64,000 nucleotides of DNA, from contig JALGQZ010000002.1 of assembly GCA_023105745.1 (NCBI GenBank), positions 44,816,997 through 44,880,996 on the forward strand. Direction: 5' to 3'. This document shows positions 1 through 12,008 of the stretch, piece after piece (position 1 is the first letter of the stretch; the number at the start of each line of letters is the position of its first letter). Position numbers and translations under genes: made by a program. The notes under the pieces were generated by a model, which worked only from the letters and a program-made list of their open reading frames with translations, was not told where the DNA came from and did no database searches. Source of the DNA: Austropuccinia psidii (taxonomy: Eukaryota > Basidiomycota > Pucciniomycetes > Pucciniales > Sphaerophragmiaceae).

Positions 1-273
1 CATGAATATATGCACTGATCATAAAAGTACATATATTCAGGTTATCACAGTAAGTATTGAATTTAAAGATATGACATGAAAATGTTATATGGGTAGAGTT
101 TGATGGGGAATTTGATGGTATAACTTATTTCACATTTTTATACATTTGTTTCTGAAATAATCAAGAATTTAAGCATTTTTATGGTATTTTTACATATTTT
201 AACATTATAATTTCAATTCTTGTTGTTAAAATAGGTTTTGTGAAATTTTTGTATATGTGTTCATATATCAAAG
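1..273 (-). repeat. LTR end fragment, F/B-like
   Basis: This stretch resembles the segment around 50270-50718: both open with nearly the same bases, carry a 'ggaat..gatggta'-type block, and end in a cytosine/adenine-rich 'tcaaaggctcaca'-like terminus (here 'tcaaaggatcaca'). It is probably the end of an LTR of a minus-strand element whose remainder lies outside the window. I judged the similarity by eye; it is moderate and no partner LTR is visible. Confidence 0.4.
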
Positions 274-1785
274 GATCACAATTCTAATTTGTGGTGAGAA
301 GATTTCAGTCAAAAAAACTCAAATAAATGACCTTTGACTTTTGAGTTTTGATATAAAAGAGTTGAAGTTAAAAGTAAAATGATTTTAACATTCAAAAAAT
401 TCAAATTATTCTCAAAATATTTGGACAAGAAGCTCCAAGGCTGGCCACATTCTCGGCCATACTTAGCCCAAAATAAATATACCACCAAACGATGGATACT
501 AATCCTTCTTCAGGGGAGCTCTCTTTTATTTTTAATTTCTTATTACTTATTTTATTGTTTATGTTTCTTCTAAATGATAAACTAGAAGACTGCTAGAAAA
601 TATGTGATATTGAAAGTCTATATTTATGTTACATATCTTGATGTGATATAATTAATTAGTTGTTTCTTTCAAAATTATATGTTTTGCAATTTATATAGGG
701 CAATGATGAATTTAAAGAGGTATTTGTGTAAAAACATGTCCCTTATGTGAATTGATCAATTTATTATGCTTTATCATTGATTTATTTCAAAATACATAGG
801 GAAACTGCTTAGACCTATAATCAATTTAAAACTCCCAATTCTTCAAACTATAATCACCATCCCACCCCTCCCAGAAGAAACTTTCCAAGCTAATTAATTA
901 CTTGAAAAAATCATAATACTCCTGAAAATCTCAAGAATTAAAGAATATCAAACTTCCCTCCAATTTCTCTTATTTTTTGCATCTATTGATTCCTTATATA
1001 AGAGAAATCTTTCATTACAAAGAACTAATTATGACTTGAGAGGCTCTCAGTTTCCTATTAGGATTTGAATCAAGCTTTTGCTTTTTTTGTCTGAATTTGT
1101 TTCTCCACAACTAATCCTCATAGCTCCAAAATCTCAAATTTAACATGTTTCAAATTCTCCTTTTTGATTATCTATGATTGCTTCAATTCTCTCACAGTAA
1201 CATACTTGGTGATTTAAAAATCACTCCATTCAAAGCTGCTGATTTTGAAATTTAAAATACAATTTGATATTGTCACTCTTGAGCATCTCTGGAAAGATAT
1301 TCATAATGTGGCCATAGAAGAGTGTCATGATGTAGCCACTGTGGGCTTGAATATAACTCAAATAAAAATGAAAAAAAGCTATTACAGATCTAGAAAACTC
1401 AACTCCCAAAGCTCACAGGGAATGATATAAAAAAAAGGAATTTACTTTAAGACTTTTCAGTTAAATATGCCACTCAAGTCTTCTGGTCTCTTGAAGGTAA
1501 AAATAATTAAACAATTAGTTCTTGATGAAAACTAGTAAAAAAGAAGCAATACAAAATACTCCTCAAGGAAGTGGGTAAATCAATTCCATAATTTATTTAA
1601 TAAAGGAAAAATATTTCTTGTAGGCCTATGAAAGAGATAAAGAAGATGAAATTTAAATTTTCATTTTTCACTCAAACTCTTGAGCTTTAAAACTCTTACA
1701 AGCCAACCCTATGGGAAAAATAAATTCTTAAAAAAAAACTTCATTCTCAAAAAAAAATCTTAATACTCTTTGAAATAATTAGGAA
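274..1785. other. AT-rich stretch, no recognisable gene
   Basis: Only short reading frames of 60-65 codons occur here. None shows a domain, signal peptide or codon pattern I recognise. The DNA is AT-rich with poly-A/T runs. It may be old transposon sequence beyond recognition or plain intergenic DNA. Confidence 0.5.
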
Positions 1786-2467
1786 TATTAATTTAGAATC
1801 AGAAAAATGAATTTATTCAGTTCATTAATATTATTTCCAAGAGTATAACTGTTTGTTAAACATTTTACAACATGGAAAATATAAGAGCAGGATGGGAATT
1901 TTTTTTGGGGAAGAGAAATGTCCCTTTTTACCCTGAAGACAGATGGAAAGGCCTCTGGACCTTAGCATGTAGGAGGAGTGAAGGATGGATCACATCCAGT
2001 GGTAGACCTGTGGAATATACTGCCCTGTGTAGACTGTATAAGGCTCAGATATGGTTTTGAAACTACATTGGGTCACCTTTCCCAAATACAGGGTGAATAT
2101 TTTCACCTGGGGTCCTCAGACATGTTCTGACAGGTCAGATTCATAGAAGGAAGTACAGAACACATCAGTGGACCCTGAATTGGTCATACTATGAGGTGTT
2201 GAAGTATAAAAACACTTTTTCTGACTTTGACACCTTATATTCATATTCATGGGATAGTATCCCACAGTATTTGGATTCTTCCAATTTTGTGAGATTTTGA
2301 CCTTAAATCTGCCATAACTTTTTCATTCTTTGAATATAGGGGGCTCACAAGTGGTTCATTCTGGAGCCCTTGATAAGCTTTACACAGTTATTACTCATTC
2401 AATATGAAAAAGGTATACAAGCTTTACATTACATTCTTTGAATTTGGATTTCCAATGAAACCTGTAT
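1786..2467 (-). repeat. Type E LTR fragment, truncated
   Basis: This aligns by eye, in the same orientation, with the middle of the LTR at 58569-59988. Shared blocks include 'ttccaagrgtataactg', 'aagagcaggatg', 'tactatgaggtgttgaagt' and 'gccataac..ttcattctttga'. It lacks the first roughly 210 bp of that LTR and stops at 2467, exactly where a second LTR of the same family begins (2468). It is probably the older insertion that element E1 landed in. Confidence 0.65.
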
Positions 2468-2954
2468 TGTCAGGCTAAGTCTATGAAAAAGTGGTAATAA
2501 ATGTATCTACAACTTTAGCTCTGACTGTGACATGAATAATAATGAAAAAATAGTTTTATAGTGATATGCAGGGATTTAATATTGAGGAACAGTGGTGGTG
2601 AGCACTGTTGAAATCCCTGGATTCAGCTTTATCAATTGGTTTATTATAATAGATAATACAATAACTAATATTATTTTTGTAACTGATTATTTTCCAAGAG
2701 TATATCTTCTGGTAAGAAGCTGTAATACATAGGAATTCAAGAGCAGGATGGGGATTTCTCTTTTGGGAAGAAAAAGGCCCCTTTTTATCCTGAAAATGGG
2801 TTAACTTCTTCTCTGGACCAGTTCACATAGAGCAAGTGAAGATTTTTCACTTCCAAGGATGGGCTTGTGGCTTTAGAAAAGCCTTTATAGCCTGTATTGC
2901 CACATATGGGAAGTTTTCATCTAGGGACCACACAGCCCTCATCTGATGTGTATG

Positions 2955-2979
2955 ACACATAGCAGCAGTGGAATGTTGG
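2955..2979. repeat. hAT left target duplication and TIR
   Basis: ACACATAG (2955-2962) is followed by the terminal repeat CAGCAGTGGAATGTTGG. It pairs with the right end at 6120-6144; 11 of the first 17 terminal bases match. Confidence 0.65.
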
Positions 2980-3493
2980 TCTGGATGGTTGGTAAAAACC
3001 AGCCAAATATACTAAACGCCAATTCCGGTTTAATGAACCCAAAATTGGTAAGTAACCTGGCTAATTAACCAAGACCAGATAACCCCAAACCTAATTACAA
3101 AAGATGCAGTCCCTGTGCACATACCAATAACTGCAAACTCCTTAACCCAGAAAGTACTCTCCAACCTCCTCCCACATGAAGTCTTCCCTAGCTTTCTCAC
3201 CCACCCTCCTCACGACCGACTTTTTTTTGGGATTTTTCATTTTAACTTTCCAATCTTGCATTACATCAACAAACACAAACTAGCAATTCCAGATCAAAAA
3301 CTGTAGCCCTTCCTAACTAAGTCACAAAAAATAACTGCTTCATTCTGATTTGTCAGAACCAGTCTTATTTTGAATTCAAACATCATATGTTCGAAATCAC
3401 AGCACACCCTTAATCCATCACACTGCCTTTGATTATTCAACAATGCATAAAAATATGACAATAACCACCATTTGCCTTGCCATTCGAATATCC

Positions 3494-3500
3494 TATATAA
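3494..3500 (+). promoter_or_regulatory. TATA-like box upstream of hAT transposase
   Basis: TATATAA lies about 170 bases upstream of the first recognisable transposase coding sequence (about 3660). Its position inside the hAT element suggests the transposase core promoter. It is a sequence match only; no start site is shown. Confidence 0.3.
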
Positions 3501-3659
3501 GCAGTGATGGCTGGGCTGCAATCAAATTTTACATCATCCATCAAGAGTGGACTTCAGACCCTTTATCTGTACATTTGTGAGTATTCACTATTTTATGTTA
3601 TTCTCATAAAGAATTTGTGACTTACCTCTTTTGAAATAAACCCAGGTGAATACCTACTG

Positions 3660-5860
3660 AACAGCGTGGGTGATGATCTGACTAGCACAGATGGATATGA
3701 TGACAAAGATCTATTCAATGGAACTGCTAGTGTCAAGCCACAAAAACGCCGACGTATATGATCAGATGTGTATGAGTATTATGTAGTGAGTCCAATAGTT
3801 TCTTACGATGCCAAATTTATTAAATTAATGCATTGGGTATTTTAGAGTCTTACCCCAGATGGTGAGTGGGTGCAAGATAAGAGTCATTTTCAATATATGT
3901 ACCAATGCAGGAACTGCACCTGAGTAGTGACAGTTATCAAAATTCATTGTAATATTAGAAGCTAATGAAATTGCCTTGAAGTGTTCAGATTACAGTCTTA
4001 GGCCGAAATACCTCAGATTTGAATAAGCACCGCTCCAAGTGTTGTTGTCACTTTTCTGCTTGGGAAAGCAGAGTCCCTGGATCAATTGACCCCAGCCTAG
4101 GTGCCAAATTAGCAGACGAAGAGCAGGGCACTCTACAGAAGAGTCTTGTGGAGGCTCTTGTGGCAATAAAAGTCTCCTTCTCAATTTTTGAAACACCCCG
4201 GCTGCAACAAATTTTACACTGCCTATCTCCCACTTTTGCTTGGCCCCCAAACACCAACAGATTGAAGCCATGGCAGCCAATCTCTATTTTGAATGCAAAC
4301 AGAATTTGATCAAGGAGGTTGCCAATCTCCCTCAAGGTACCTACCTCAGTGCAGCAATCGATTGTTGGACAACAAAAGATCAAACACAGAGCTATGTGGC
4401 TATGGTAGGTCAATGGGCTGACCCCATTAAGTATACCTTTCAAAAATGCCTTCTCTCTTTTGAGGCAAGTATTTCTATTCCTTTTTGCAAAACAATATCT
4501 GATCCTCTGTGATCTTAGACCATTACTGGTGTCCATACAGGTAAGGCCCTTGGATGGAGTGTGTAAGAGTCTCTATCCGAGCGTAGCATGGTTCATTGGC
4601 TGTACAGCATCACTGGGGATAATGCTTCAAATAATTCAGCGATGGCCATTGACCTCAAGTGCAAATTTAATGGGGTCAATATCAAGTGGCCTCCCAATTA
4701 TCGCTTTCATCAGTGTGCCTACCATGTCCTCAATTTAGTTGCAAAGGACTTCATATTGCATATGGGAGAACTAACCAATGAAGTTTACAAGTTCTTTGAT
4801 GACTAATTATCTCTGGAACATGCACCCATTGAAGATAACAAAGACAAACACCCTCCAATGGCCCAAGAATCAAAAGGTGAATCATGGGCCTACTATGTAA
4901 TATACAAATTTCCAACTAACTTTTTCTCTATCAATAGGCTCCATCAAGAGAGTTGGGAATTCCTACCATTGCACATCTCAAAAACAAAAAAATAAAGCAT
5001 TAAATGAAGTTACCTTAGAAAAAAAGGACAGAAGTGAAGCCCTTCATTGCATTATGGCCAACAACAGCTCATGCAGGGTGGATATTGACAGTGAGATCAT
5101 ACCAAGTTTACAACCTCCAGGTGAGATCAACGCCTTATCCATATCTTCTCCATGCCAATATGTTCTCAATCCAACTCTATCTGGGAGAATTATTGTATGA
5201 ACATCAAGAGACCTGTGCTCTCACATGCATGGCTTGGGAAAACAAAGGGATCTCTTCATTAAAGCACAAGACCCAAAGGTAAACCCAAGATATCGCAAAG
5301 GAATATTTACACATTTGAAGGTCCCAGAATCACAGGAAAATGTAATTGTAGGCCAGCTAATGAATGAATGTGCCACCATGACTTGCATCAGGGCCGTGGA
5401 AATGGAGGACCTGGTAGATGCCAATTCATCTGATTGAATAAGTGAAGCTGACAACAATGATTTGCTTTGTCACCTGGGTCAAACTCCCATCAAAAAAAAT
5501 GATGAAACCCCACAATCCCACAAGGATGAAGTGGTTTCTTACCTCCAAAATCTTCTTCCAATGTCAAGAGGTGAGCATATAGTGGATCATTGGAAGGTGA
5601 GTAATCTCCTCATGTGTAAGGCACAGGCTGTGATACTAATGCCATCCCCTTTTGGTAGTGTCAAATTGTCACAGCAAATTTCCTCTTTTTGAGGGAAATT
5701 TCCTTGCAATATTTGAGCATCCAAGCATCATCAGCTTCAGTAGAATTTGTCTTTTCCCAAAGTTTCCAGCTCGTGCTGGTCTGGGATCCTGGACAATTGC
5801 ACATCTCACTTTCTTGAAGGAGTGGCTCAATGATGAGCAACCCCCTTTTTGAATCAGTTG
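3660..5860 (+). pseudogene. hAT transposase pseudogene
   Basis: Pieces of a hAT transposase lie in order on the plus strand. A basic KRRRI patch near 3750 precedes a BED-type zinc finger whose CRNC pair (about 3910) and NTSDLNKHRSKC end (about 4010) are visible. Next come the RNase H-like core segments SAAIDCWTTKDQTQSY (about 4350) and SITGDNASNN, followed by HQCAYHVLNLV (4606-4740). Last is the C-terminal hAT dimerisation block QASSASVEFVFSQSF (about 5725). Several in-frame stops and frame changes separate the parts. Some could be introns, but the stops inside the zinc finger and dimerisation blocks argue for a dead gene. In the living family the protein binds the terminal repeats and cuts and pastes the element. 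Confidence 0.8.
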
Positions 5861-6119
5861 TAATTTCACATCAGATTTTGGCTATGCTATTTAGTGATTG
5901 GATGCAAGAAGTTTTTGTTACAAAATGCAATGCTATTACTTTTTGACTGCAATTAAAACTCTTATTGAGTACGGGTTTAATTCTTGGCCATAAAAACTGA
6001 AACTGAATACTAATGTTAGTATCGTGAGACTTATTAAGTAAATACCAACATTCAGTTTATGTTGGTAGTACTTGGAACAAATGATAATTTAAGCAGTAAA
6101 GCTTCAAACTGCTTTGGAA

Positions 6120-6144
6120 CCGCAATGCCACCCCTGACATGTAG
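6120..6144. repeat. hAT right TIR and target duplication
   Basis: Read on the minus strand the terminus is CAGGGGTGGCATTGCGG, matching the left end at 11 of 17 positions. It is followed on the plus strand by ACATGTAG, the diverged copy of the left 8-bp duplication. Confidence 0.65.
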
Positions 6145-6912
6145 GGTTCTGTACAGAACTGGTATGGAGACCCAATATTGACTGCACTATGAGTTATTGA
6201 AGGATAAACAGGCTCATTTTTATAATTGACACATCATAATCAAACATAAGGGTTAGTATCCCCCAGTAAAGGTGTATTGGCCCAACTGTGAGATTTCAAC
6301 CTTAAAGCTGCCATAACTTTGACAGTTTTTAAGATATTGAGCTCACAGTTGGTTCATTGTGTAGCCCTAGATGAGGTCTAAATAATGGTACCTCATGTGG
6401 TATGGGTAACATTAAATATATAAAAGCTATAGCATGTTCAATTTCCATAATTGCAATATGGATTCTTATTAAGTCCTGTATGGAACTTGTTTTCTCCATA
6501 ACCTTTGATATAGATGAGCTATTGGGACATTATTTTAAAAATCAGATATCCCTGATTATTCTCTATCCATAATTACCCCACTTTGAGTATCTCACACTAA
6601 AAATGTAGAAGCTGGATTGGAGGTGAATAGTTTTTTCACTCTTATTTGGCTTTTATTTTGCCATAGATTTTATAGTTTTGCTGCTAACTCAGTTTAGATA
6701 GTACTATTGGATAGCTCTGACTGAGAGAGAGTCAATTTGAACACCCATTTTATGGGGTTATTTCTCTTTCTCAGGACTTTAGATGAGAGCTGAAAATTAA
6801 GGTTTATCATCAGGAACTTCTTTGCGCCATTTTGGTGGTATTTTACTCTACCATTGGTTTATGGTATTTTAGCTGTCATTCTTGTGCTCTGCGTTTGAGT
6901 CACAGGCTGACA

Positions 6913-8100
6913 TACACTCCCTCTAAAAAAGCTCATAGTTGATGAGACTGTTCAGATTTCCTAGAGGATCTGAATTGTCTTAGGTAAAGGTCAACATCTG
7001 GTATGGCATCTTCTGCCAAACATTTATTTTTATCAGCTGTTTGGTTCTTAAATCTGACTAAATATTGTCTATGGTCCTCCTAATTAAGTCTGATCTTCAT
7101 GGCCTTCATGATTTTCTTCACTGGGCCAGGGGAGTCTTCTACCTCCACTATGTCTTGTGGAGTGTGACTCTTTCCTCTTGAGGGAATCATATCCTCTCCT
7201 TTTTAGTGGTAGGGTTTGACTAAACTCACTGGGAACACTGGTTGCTTCCTAGAGAAATCTTCTGTGATTCTGGCCTCCACTGAATTTCTCCCTTTCAATC
7301 TAATCATAGTTAATGGTCCCACAAATGAGTCTCTAATTTTCTCAGGGACTTTGAGGTTATTAAAATTAAGAGTAGACACTAGCACTTGGTCCCCCTCTCT
7401 AAATTCTGGTTCCTTGTGGGTCTTTCATACAGCTGCTTTTGGTATTCTTTTGCCTCAGCTATGCATCTTATAGCTTTAACATATGCCTTCTTTCGCATAT
7501 CATGGAAGCCATTGGCTGTGGGGTGGATAGTTAAAAGGCTCTCCTTGAAGTGATCCATAGGCAATAAGAGATTCCACCCTTTCTCTACCAGGGAGGGTTA
7601 TTTCCCTGTGGTAGAGTTCTGGCTGGTGTTGTAAGCCATTTATATTTCTGGTAGAAGTGTAACCCCATCATGGGCATATCCTTAATGATATTTGTATTCC
7701 ATTCCATATGCACAGAATCTCCTAATGATTTCCTCCATTGTTTGGATTATCCTTTCAGCTAATCCATCTGTTCGTGGATGGTAGGCTGTAGAAAATGCAA
7801 GTTTGTTTCCAAGCATTTCATAGAGGTTAGTCCAAAAATCTGATTTTAAATTTGGGTTCCTATCACTAATGATAAATTTGGGAACTCCACATGTAGCTAT
7901 GATGTTATTCCAAAATAACAATGCTGTGTCCATACCTGTGTCCTCTTTCTGGAATGGCAGGCATATGAAACTTTTCTATACCTATCTACTATGACTAGGC
8001 AAGCATTGAAGTTTTCTTTCCCTCCTGGGACAATTCCTATTACCCAGTCCATGTCAATGGTTCCCAATGGGTTCTTGGGCTACTCTATGTGTTTGTAAGG
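6913..8100 (-). pseudogene. E1 integrase and C-terminal Pol remnant
   Basis: Read on the minus strand, this holds the second half of an integrase: [20 protein letters not shown] and [18 protein letters not shown] (7682-7933). A linker and GPY/F-type domain follow (7203-7564), then a short chromodomain-like tail. The second acidic residue and the glutamate of the DDE triad are present. Frame changes near 7564 and 7385 break the chain. The upstream part of Pol, Gag and the 5' LTR are missing: similarity stops near 8100, so E1 is 5'-truncated. The closest relative in the window is element E (52046-59988). Confidence 0.75.
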
Positions 8101-8926
8101 TTTGAATATGAAAAAATAAGTGAATATTACCAATATTTCACTTATTGTACTATGAATGTCCTTATGAAATTAAAAAACAAGGTAAGTAATAACTATAATA
8201 ATGAAGAATTATTATGATTAAGGTGTAAAATATATATATTATCAAATAAAAATAATAATATAAACTATTATAGTAGGATTTAATAGAATAAAAATAAAAA
8301 TATTAATATATAAGAATCGATATATTTATGGCACTTTATTATTGGTACAAGCAAATAATAAAGGCATAAGAAATTGTGATCAAATAATAAAAAACAATTT
8401 ATAACAATGATATTACCAATATTAGAGTTATATATTAATATAAATATTACTTATATTAATAAAAGAATTATTAAACTAATAATAAAGAGAAAATCATTAT
8501 CAAAGGTAAAAATAACCTACTTTTGAGACTTCATATAGTAATTTTGAATAAAATTATTCCTGAAAATGTAAATAAAACTTATTAAAATAATATATAAAAT
8601 AAAAAATAGAAGAAAGCTATAAATATTTTTATTTTACTTAGAATTAGAGATTTTAAAGAGGAACTTGACAAAAAGAATTGAGAATTGGTTTAATCACTTC
8701 AAAACTGATGATTAAAAGAAATATCAACTTGAGTCTTTGAATATATAATATATTTATATAAAAAGAATCAATCTTTAACCTTTGGTTTTAATGATATAAT
8801 GTTTTTGTTACATCTGAGGGTGAAATTTAGTTAAAAAGAGCTCTCTTTATAGTAAGATACTCCCCTATAGATTCCAGAAGGCTTCTATTAGATGTGTACT
8901 AATGGTATCCACTGGAATTGATAAGT
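8101..8926. other. AT-rich stretch between E1 and D
   Basis: Very AT-rich, with no reading frame of note. Removing element D would join 8926 to 49559, so this belonged next to the sequence after 49554 before D arrived. I could not assign it to an element family. Confidence 0.5.
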
Positions 8927-11088
8927 TGTGAGCCTGTGAGGTATGTATGACATACCCATAAAGCTATAAATAGATTGATACACAGTTTATTTGGTCTTGA
9001 ACAGACTTATCAATCTTAGTTAAAAGAAAAATAACAAAAAATAAGTATAACTTTTTTGGATAAGCAAAGTTGCAATTATCATGTAATTTTTGGATTGTAC
9101 AACAAAAATAAGCTAGTGTAGACCCATAGGGTGTTATACCCAAAAATGATTATTTCTTATGTCACTAGAAGATTTAAGAATCTTATAGTACAATTCCAAG
9201 TTCTTTTAACATTTTTTTGAAATTTTAAATTTAAGCTTAAATAAGCTTAAATTTAAAGTTGCATAAGGTTTATGCATACTTTGCAAAATTTTAGTTAAAA
9301 TTGGTTTTTGTGTATATTTACTGAATTGGCTAAGGATTTGCCATACAGAATGTAAATCCAGCGTGAGCTCAATTTAAAATGGTTTAAGGCCATAGTATGG
9401 CTTTAAATAAATAAAAGCGCAAAACCCACACAGAAAGGTGGGACAAAGGAAATTGACCAAACAGAGGTGGGGTACCCAATCTTTTGGATCTTCAAGGATT
9501 CAATTAGGGTTGTCCACCTGTATTGGAGGCTTTTAAGCCTTATTTTAGCTTTAAAATTAGACTTTGATCCAAAATTAAAGTTTAAACTGGTTTTATCCCA
9601 ATTTGGACAAGAATTTCAAGCTGCCAAAGGGTAAATCCCAATATGCAAGCTTGAAATCAAGGCTGTAAGAGATGTGAAATCTTAATTAAGCTTAAAAAGA
9701 TTAAAAATCTCACAGCTTAAAAGCTACAAGTATCAAAAGATTATCAAGAGTTAAGGTTTGGTGTAAATTGCTATTTTATGTGGAAAAATAGTAATAACTT
9801 CAAAAATTCATTGAAAATTCAATTCTAAATGAATTTGCTTGAGCATTTCAAAAAGCTTACAAATTAATTTTATCTGTGTAAAGATTTAATTTTAAGTATC
9901 TTTTGTAAACAGGTTTAATTGCTAATTAGCCTTTAAATTAACCATTTTAATTATTATTCAAGAAAATTAAGATTTATTTCAAAATTAATCAAAAATTCAG
10001 TTTAAGAGATTTTTGCTTGAAACTTTTAAGTTTTTCATTTGATGAGCTTAAATATGAATAAAATTACTTCATATTAAAACTTAAATTAATTAACCCAAAA
10101 GAGGATTCAAGTTACTATGAGTTAAGAATAACACTGGTAACTTCAGATTGGAATCAAATATAAGTTACCTTAAGTTAAGAACCTTATTTTCAAGCCTGGC
10201 TTTTTAGTTTTTACCTGAGCATACCCTCTATATCCATTATGAATTTTAAGAGCTGTTCTGCAGGCACAAGAAGAGCCTACACATCACTGTTTTTGCCAAT
10301 GGCCAATCAGCATTCCAATTATATTAGACATTTAAACAGGTAAAGTTTTATTAAATATAAGATCTTATTATTGAGGTAGTTCTTAAACTATATTATTCTT
10401 CATTAATCTTAAATTAAAGAATTGAAATAATAGAATTCATATTATTTTAGTAATCAACAATAATACATTTTATAATATAAAAATATTGTCTTAAATATCT
10501 TCTAAAATCCACAAATTCCTCTCAAAAACTCTTAAATCTTATTTTTTTGCATAAAAGGCTGTTTCATATTTTAAAATATTGATTTTTGGAATCATTTTAA
10601 CCTATAAATACTATTTAATATAATAACTATTGTTGTTTGACTTGTTTTATTAAATAAATATTATAAGTAAGTTTTCTTTAAAGCTCTGTACTTTTTTTTA
10701 TCTATTATTAGTTTTTTATAGAATTTTTCTATAAGAATTATCCCTTCACAGTGTGTGTGTGATAATTTCTTTCATAAATCATACCTATATATCATTTATT
10801 AGTGGATAAATATCTTAATTTCCCAAATGTAATTCTCTCATTAAGAGCTTTACACTTCTTATTGTTATGATTGTCAGTGACTATAACAATAATAGAATAG
10901 TTATAGTTCATGATAATTATTCAATTACTTGATAATAATCAAATTTCTCTTTTATTATATCATTATTTTTAATAATTATACATATTTGTGGTTATAATAT
11001 TTCATTATATTATAATTTCTACTGAGGGAAGTCATGGTACTCTTGATATCTGATACTATTATCAAGGGTTTCATAGACAAACCTTAAA
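8927..11088 (+). repeat. 5' LTR of element D
   Basis: About 2.16 kb. It matches 47421-49553 throughout with many substitutions (for example 'gacatacccataa', 'gataagcaaagttgcaatta', 'ccacctgtattggagg'). It ends in 'accttaaa' where TG...CA elements would have 'ttaca'. The following 'tttgggggactggccat' resembles the post-LTR sequences of elements B and E and is the likely degenerate primer-binding site (11089-11105). Confidence 0.8.
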
Positions 11089-11105
11089 TTTGGGGGACTG
11101 GCCAT

Positions 11106-12008
11106 ACTTTTAACCAGGTTTTGGGACATAAATCATATTCTAGACCTTATTTTACAGTTTTTTGATCTAAAATTGCAATAATTACTTGAATATTGGCTAT
11201 TTTGTGACTTATCTCTTATAAAAAATCTTTATAATATTAATAAAGTTATTTCTCTTAAGAATATAGTTTGAAGCCATATAATATTGAGTGATTTGGAATA
11301 AATTTCTATTGTCTAACTAGTGGCTTTTTCATCTCACAGACTTGCAATTTATTCTTTGAGTTATTCTAGTATAAAGTGAATAATAATACAATTTTGATTA
11401 ATGGATTATTAATTGCATAATTATTATTCCTTTAAAGACAATAAAAAATCAAATAAGAAAATTGAAAAGCTTAAGATCTTTACTTAAACATATATTTCTT
11501 TATTCTTTAGATATTTTTCTTTATTTTTGACATAATTTGCCATAAATTACATTAAAACAACTTTATGCAATAAGCTGAATTAATAAGCTATTTTTATTGA
11601 TTGATAAAATAACTTATATTTGGTTTCTCTAGTTTCATTCATAAGAGAAAGCTCTTCAGACTCTATTATCTCAGAGTCCAGTATTGAAATTCAAACCAGC
11701 CCAGCACCAAGGGGTTTAATTATGGGAGAACCCTTTAAAGGTCTAGAAAGTGAATTCACTCCATTTCTTAGTCTAATTTTCCTTAAATTGACGTGAAATG
11801 ACTCCTACTACGAGTGGAAGTAACTACTACATCCAATCAAATGGATCTGGACCACGCCATTCAATTCACAAATCAAAAAGACAATAATGTCAGCCCAAAG
11901 GAGAGGCATAAATGGAAGATGCCAGAGCTTCCACCAGTTACCAAAGGTTAGCCAGCACCTTTGACACTCTGATTGAGGGTGCAGAAGTTGAAATAACTGC
12001 TATTCCTG
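11106..12008 (+). other. Leader of element D, no gene
   Basis: AT-rich sequence between the D 5' LTR and the first Gag-like frame. No reading frame or structured element stands out. Confidence 0.45.

Larger units (their letters stand above)
2963..6136 (+). mobile_element. hAT-family DNA transposon, decayed
   Basis: This 3.17 kb block interrupts the E1 LTR. Its ends form an imperfect terminal inverted repeat (left CAGCAGTGG, right the complement of CAGGGGTGG). It is flanked by an 8-bp near-duplication, ACACATAG at 2955-2962 and ACATGTAG at 6137-6144 (6 of 8 match, both differences transitions). Eight-bp duplications are characteristic of hAT elements. The interior carries a broken hAT transposase. 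The diverged duplication and the stops suggest an old insertion that can no longer transpose by itself. Confidence 0.8.
2468..6912 (-). repeat. 3' LTR of element E1, interrupted
   Basis: On the plus strand the LTR starts TGTCAGG at 2468 and ends GGCTGACA at 6912. It matches the complete LTR at 58569-59988 in two blocks, 2468-2962 and 6137-6912, giving about 1.27 kb of LTR. The gap between them is the hAT transposon. Just outside the inner end, 6917-6930 reads on the minus strand as a polypurine tract (TTTTTTAGAGGGAG), the expected neighbour of a 3' LTR. That fixes the element on the minus strand. Confidence 0.8.

Noticed and set aside
1245..1430. Possible small host or effector protein
   Set aside because: 61 codons with no signal peptide or cysteine pattern and no conserved context. 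Other frames of this size are equally common here.
4048..4536. 162-codon minus-strand frame in the hAT element
   Set aside because: It is antisense to recognisable hAT transposase motifs (DCWTTKDQTQSY) on the plus strand.
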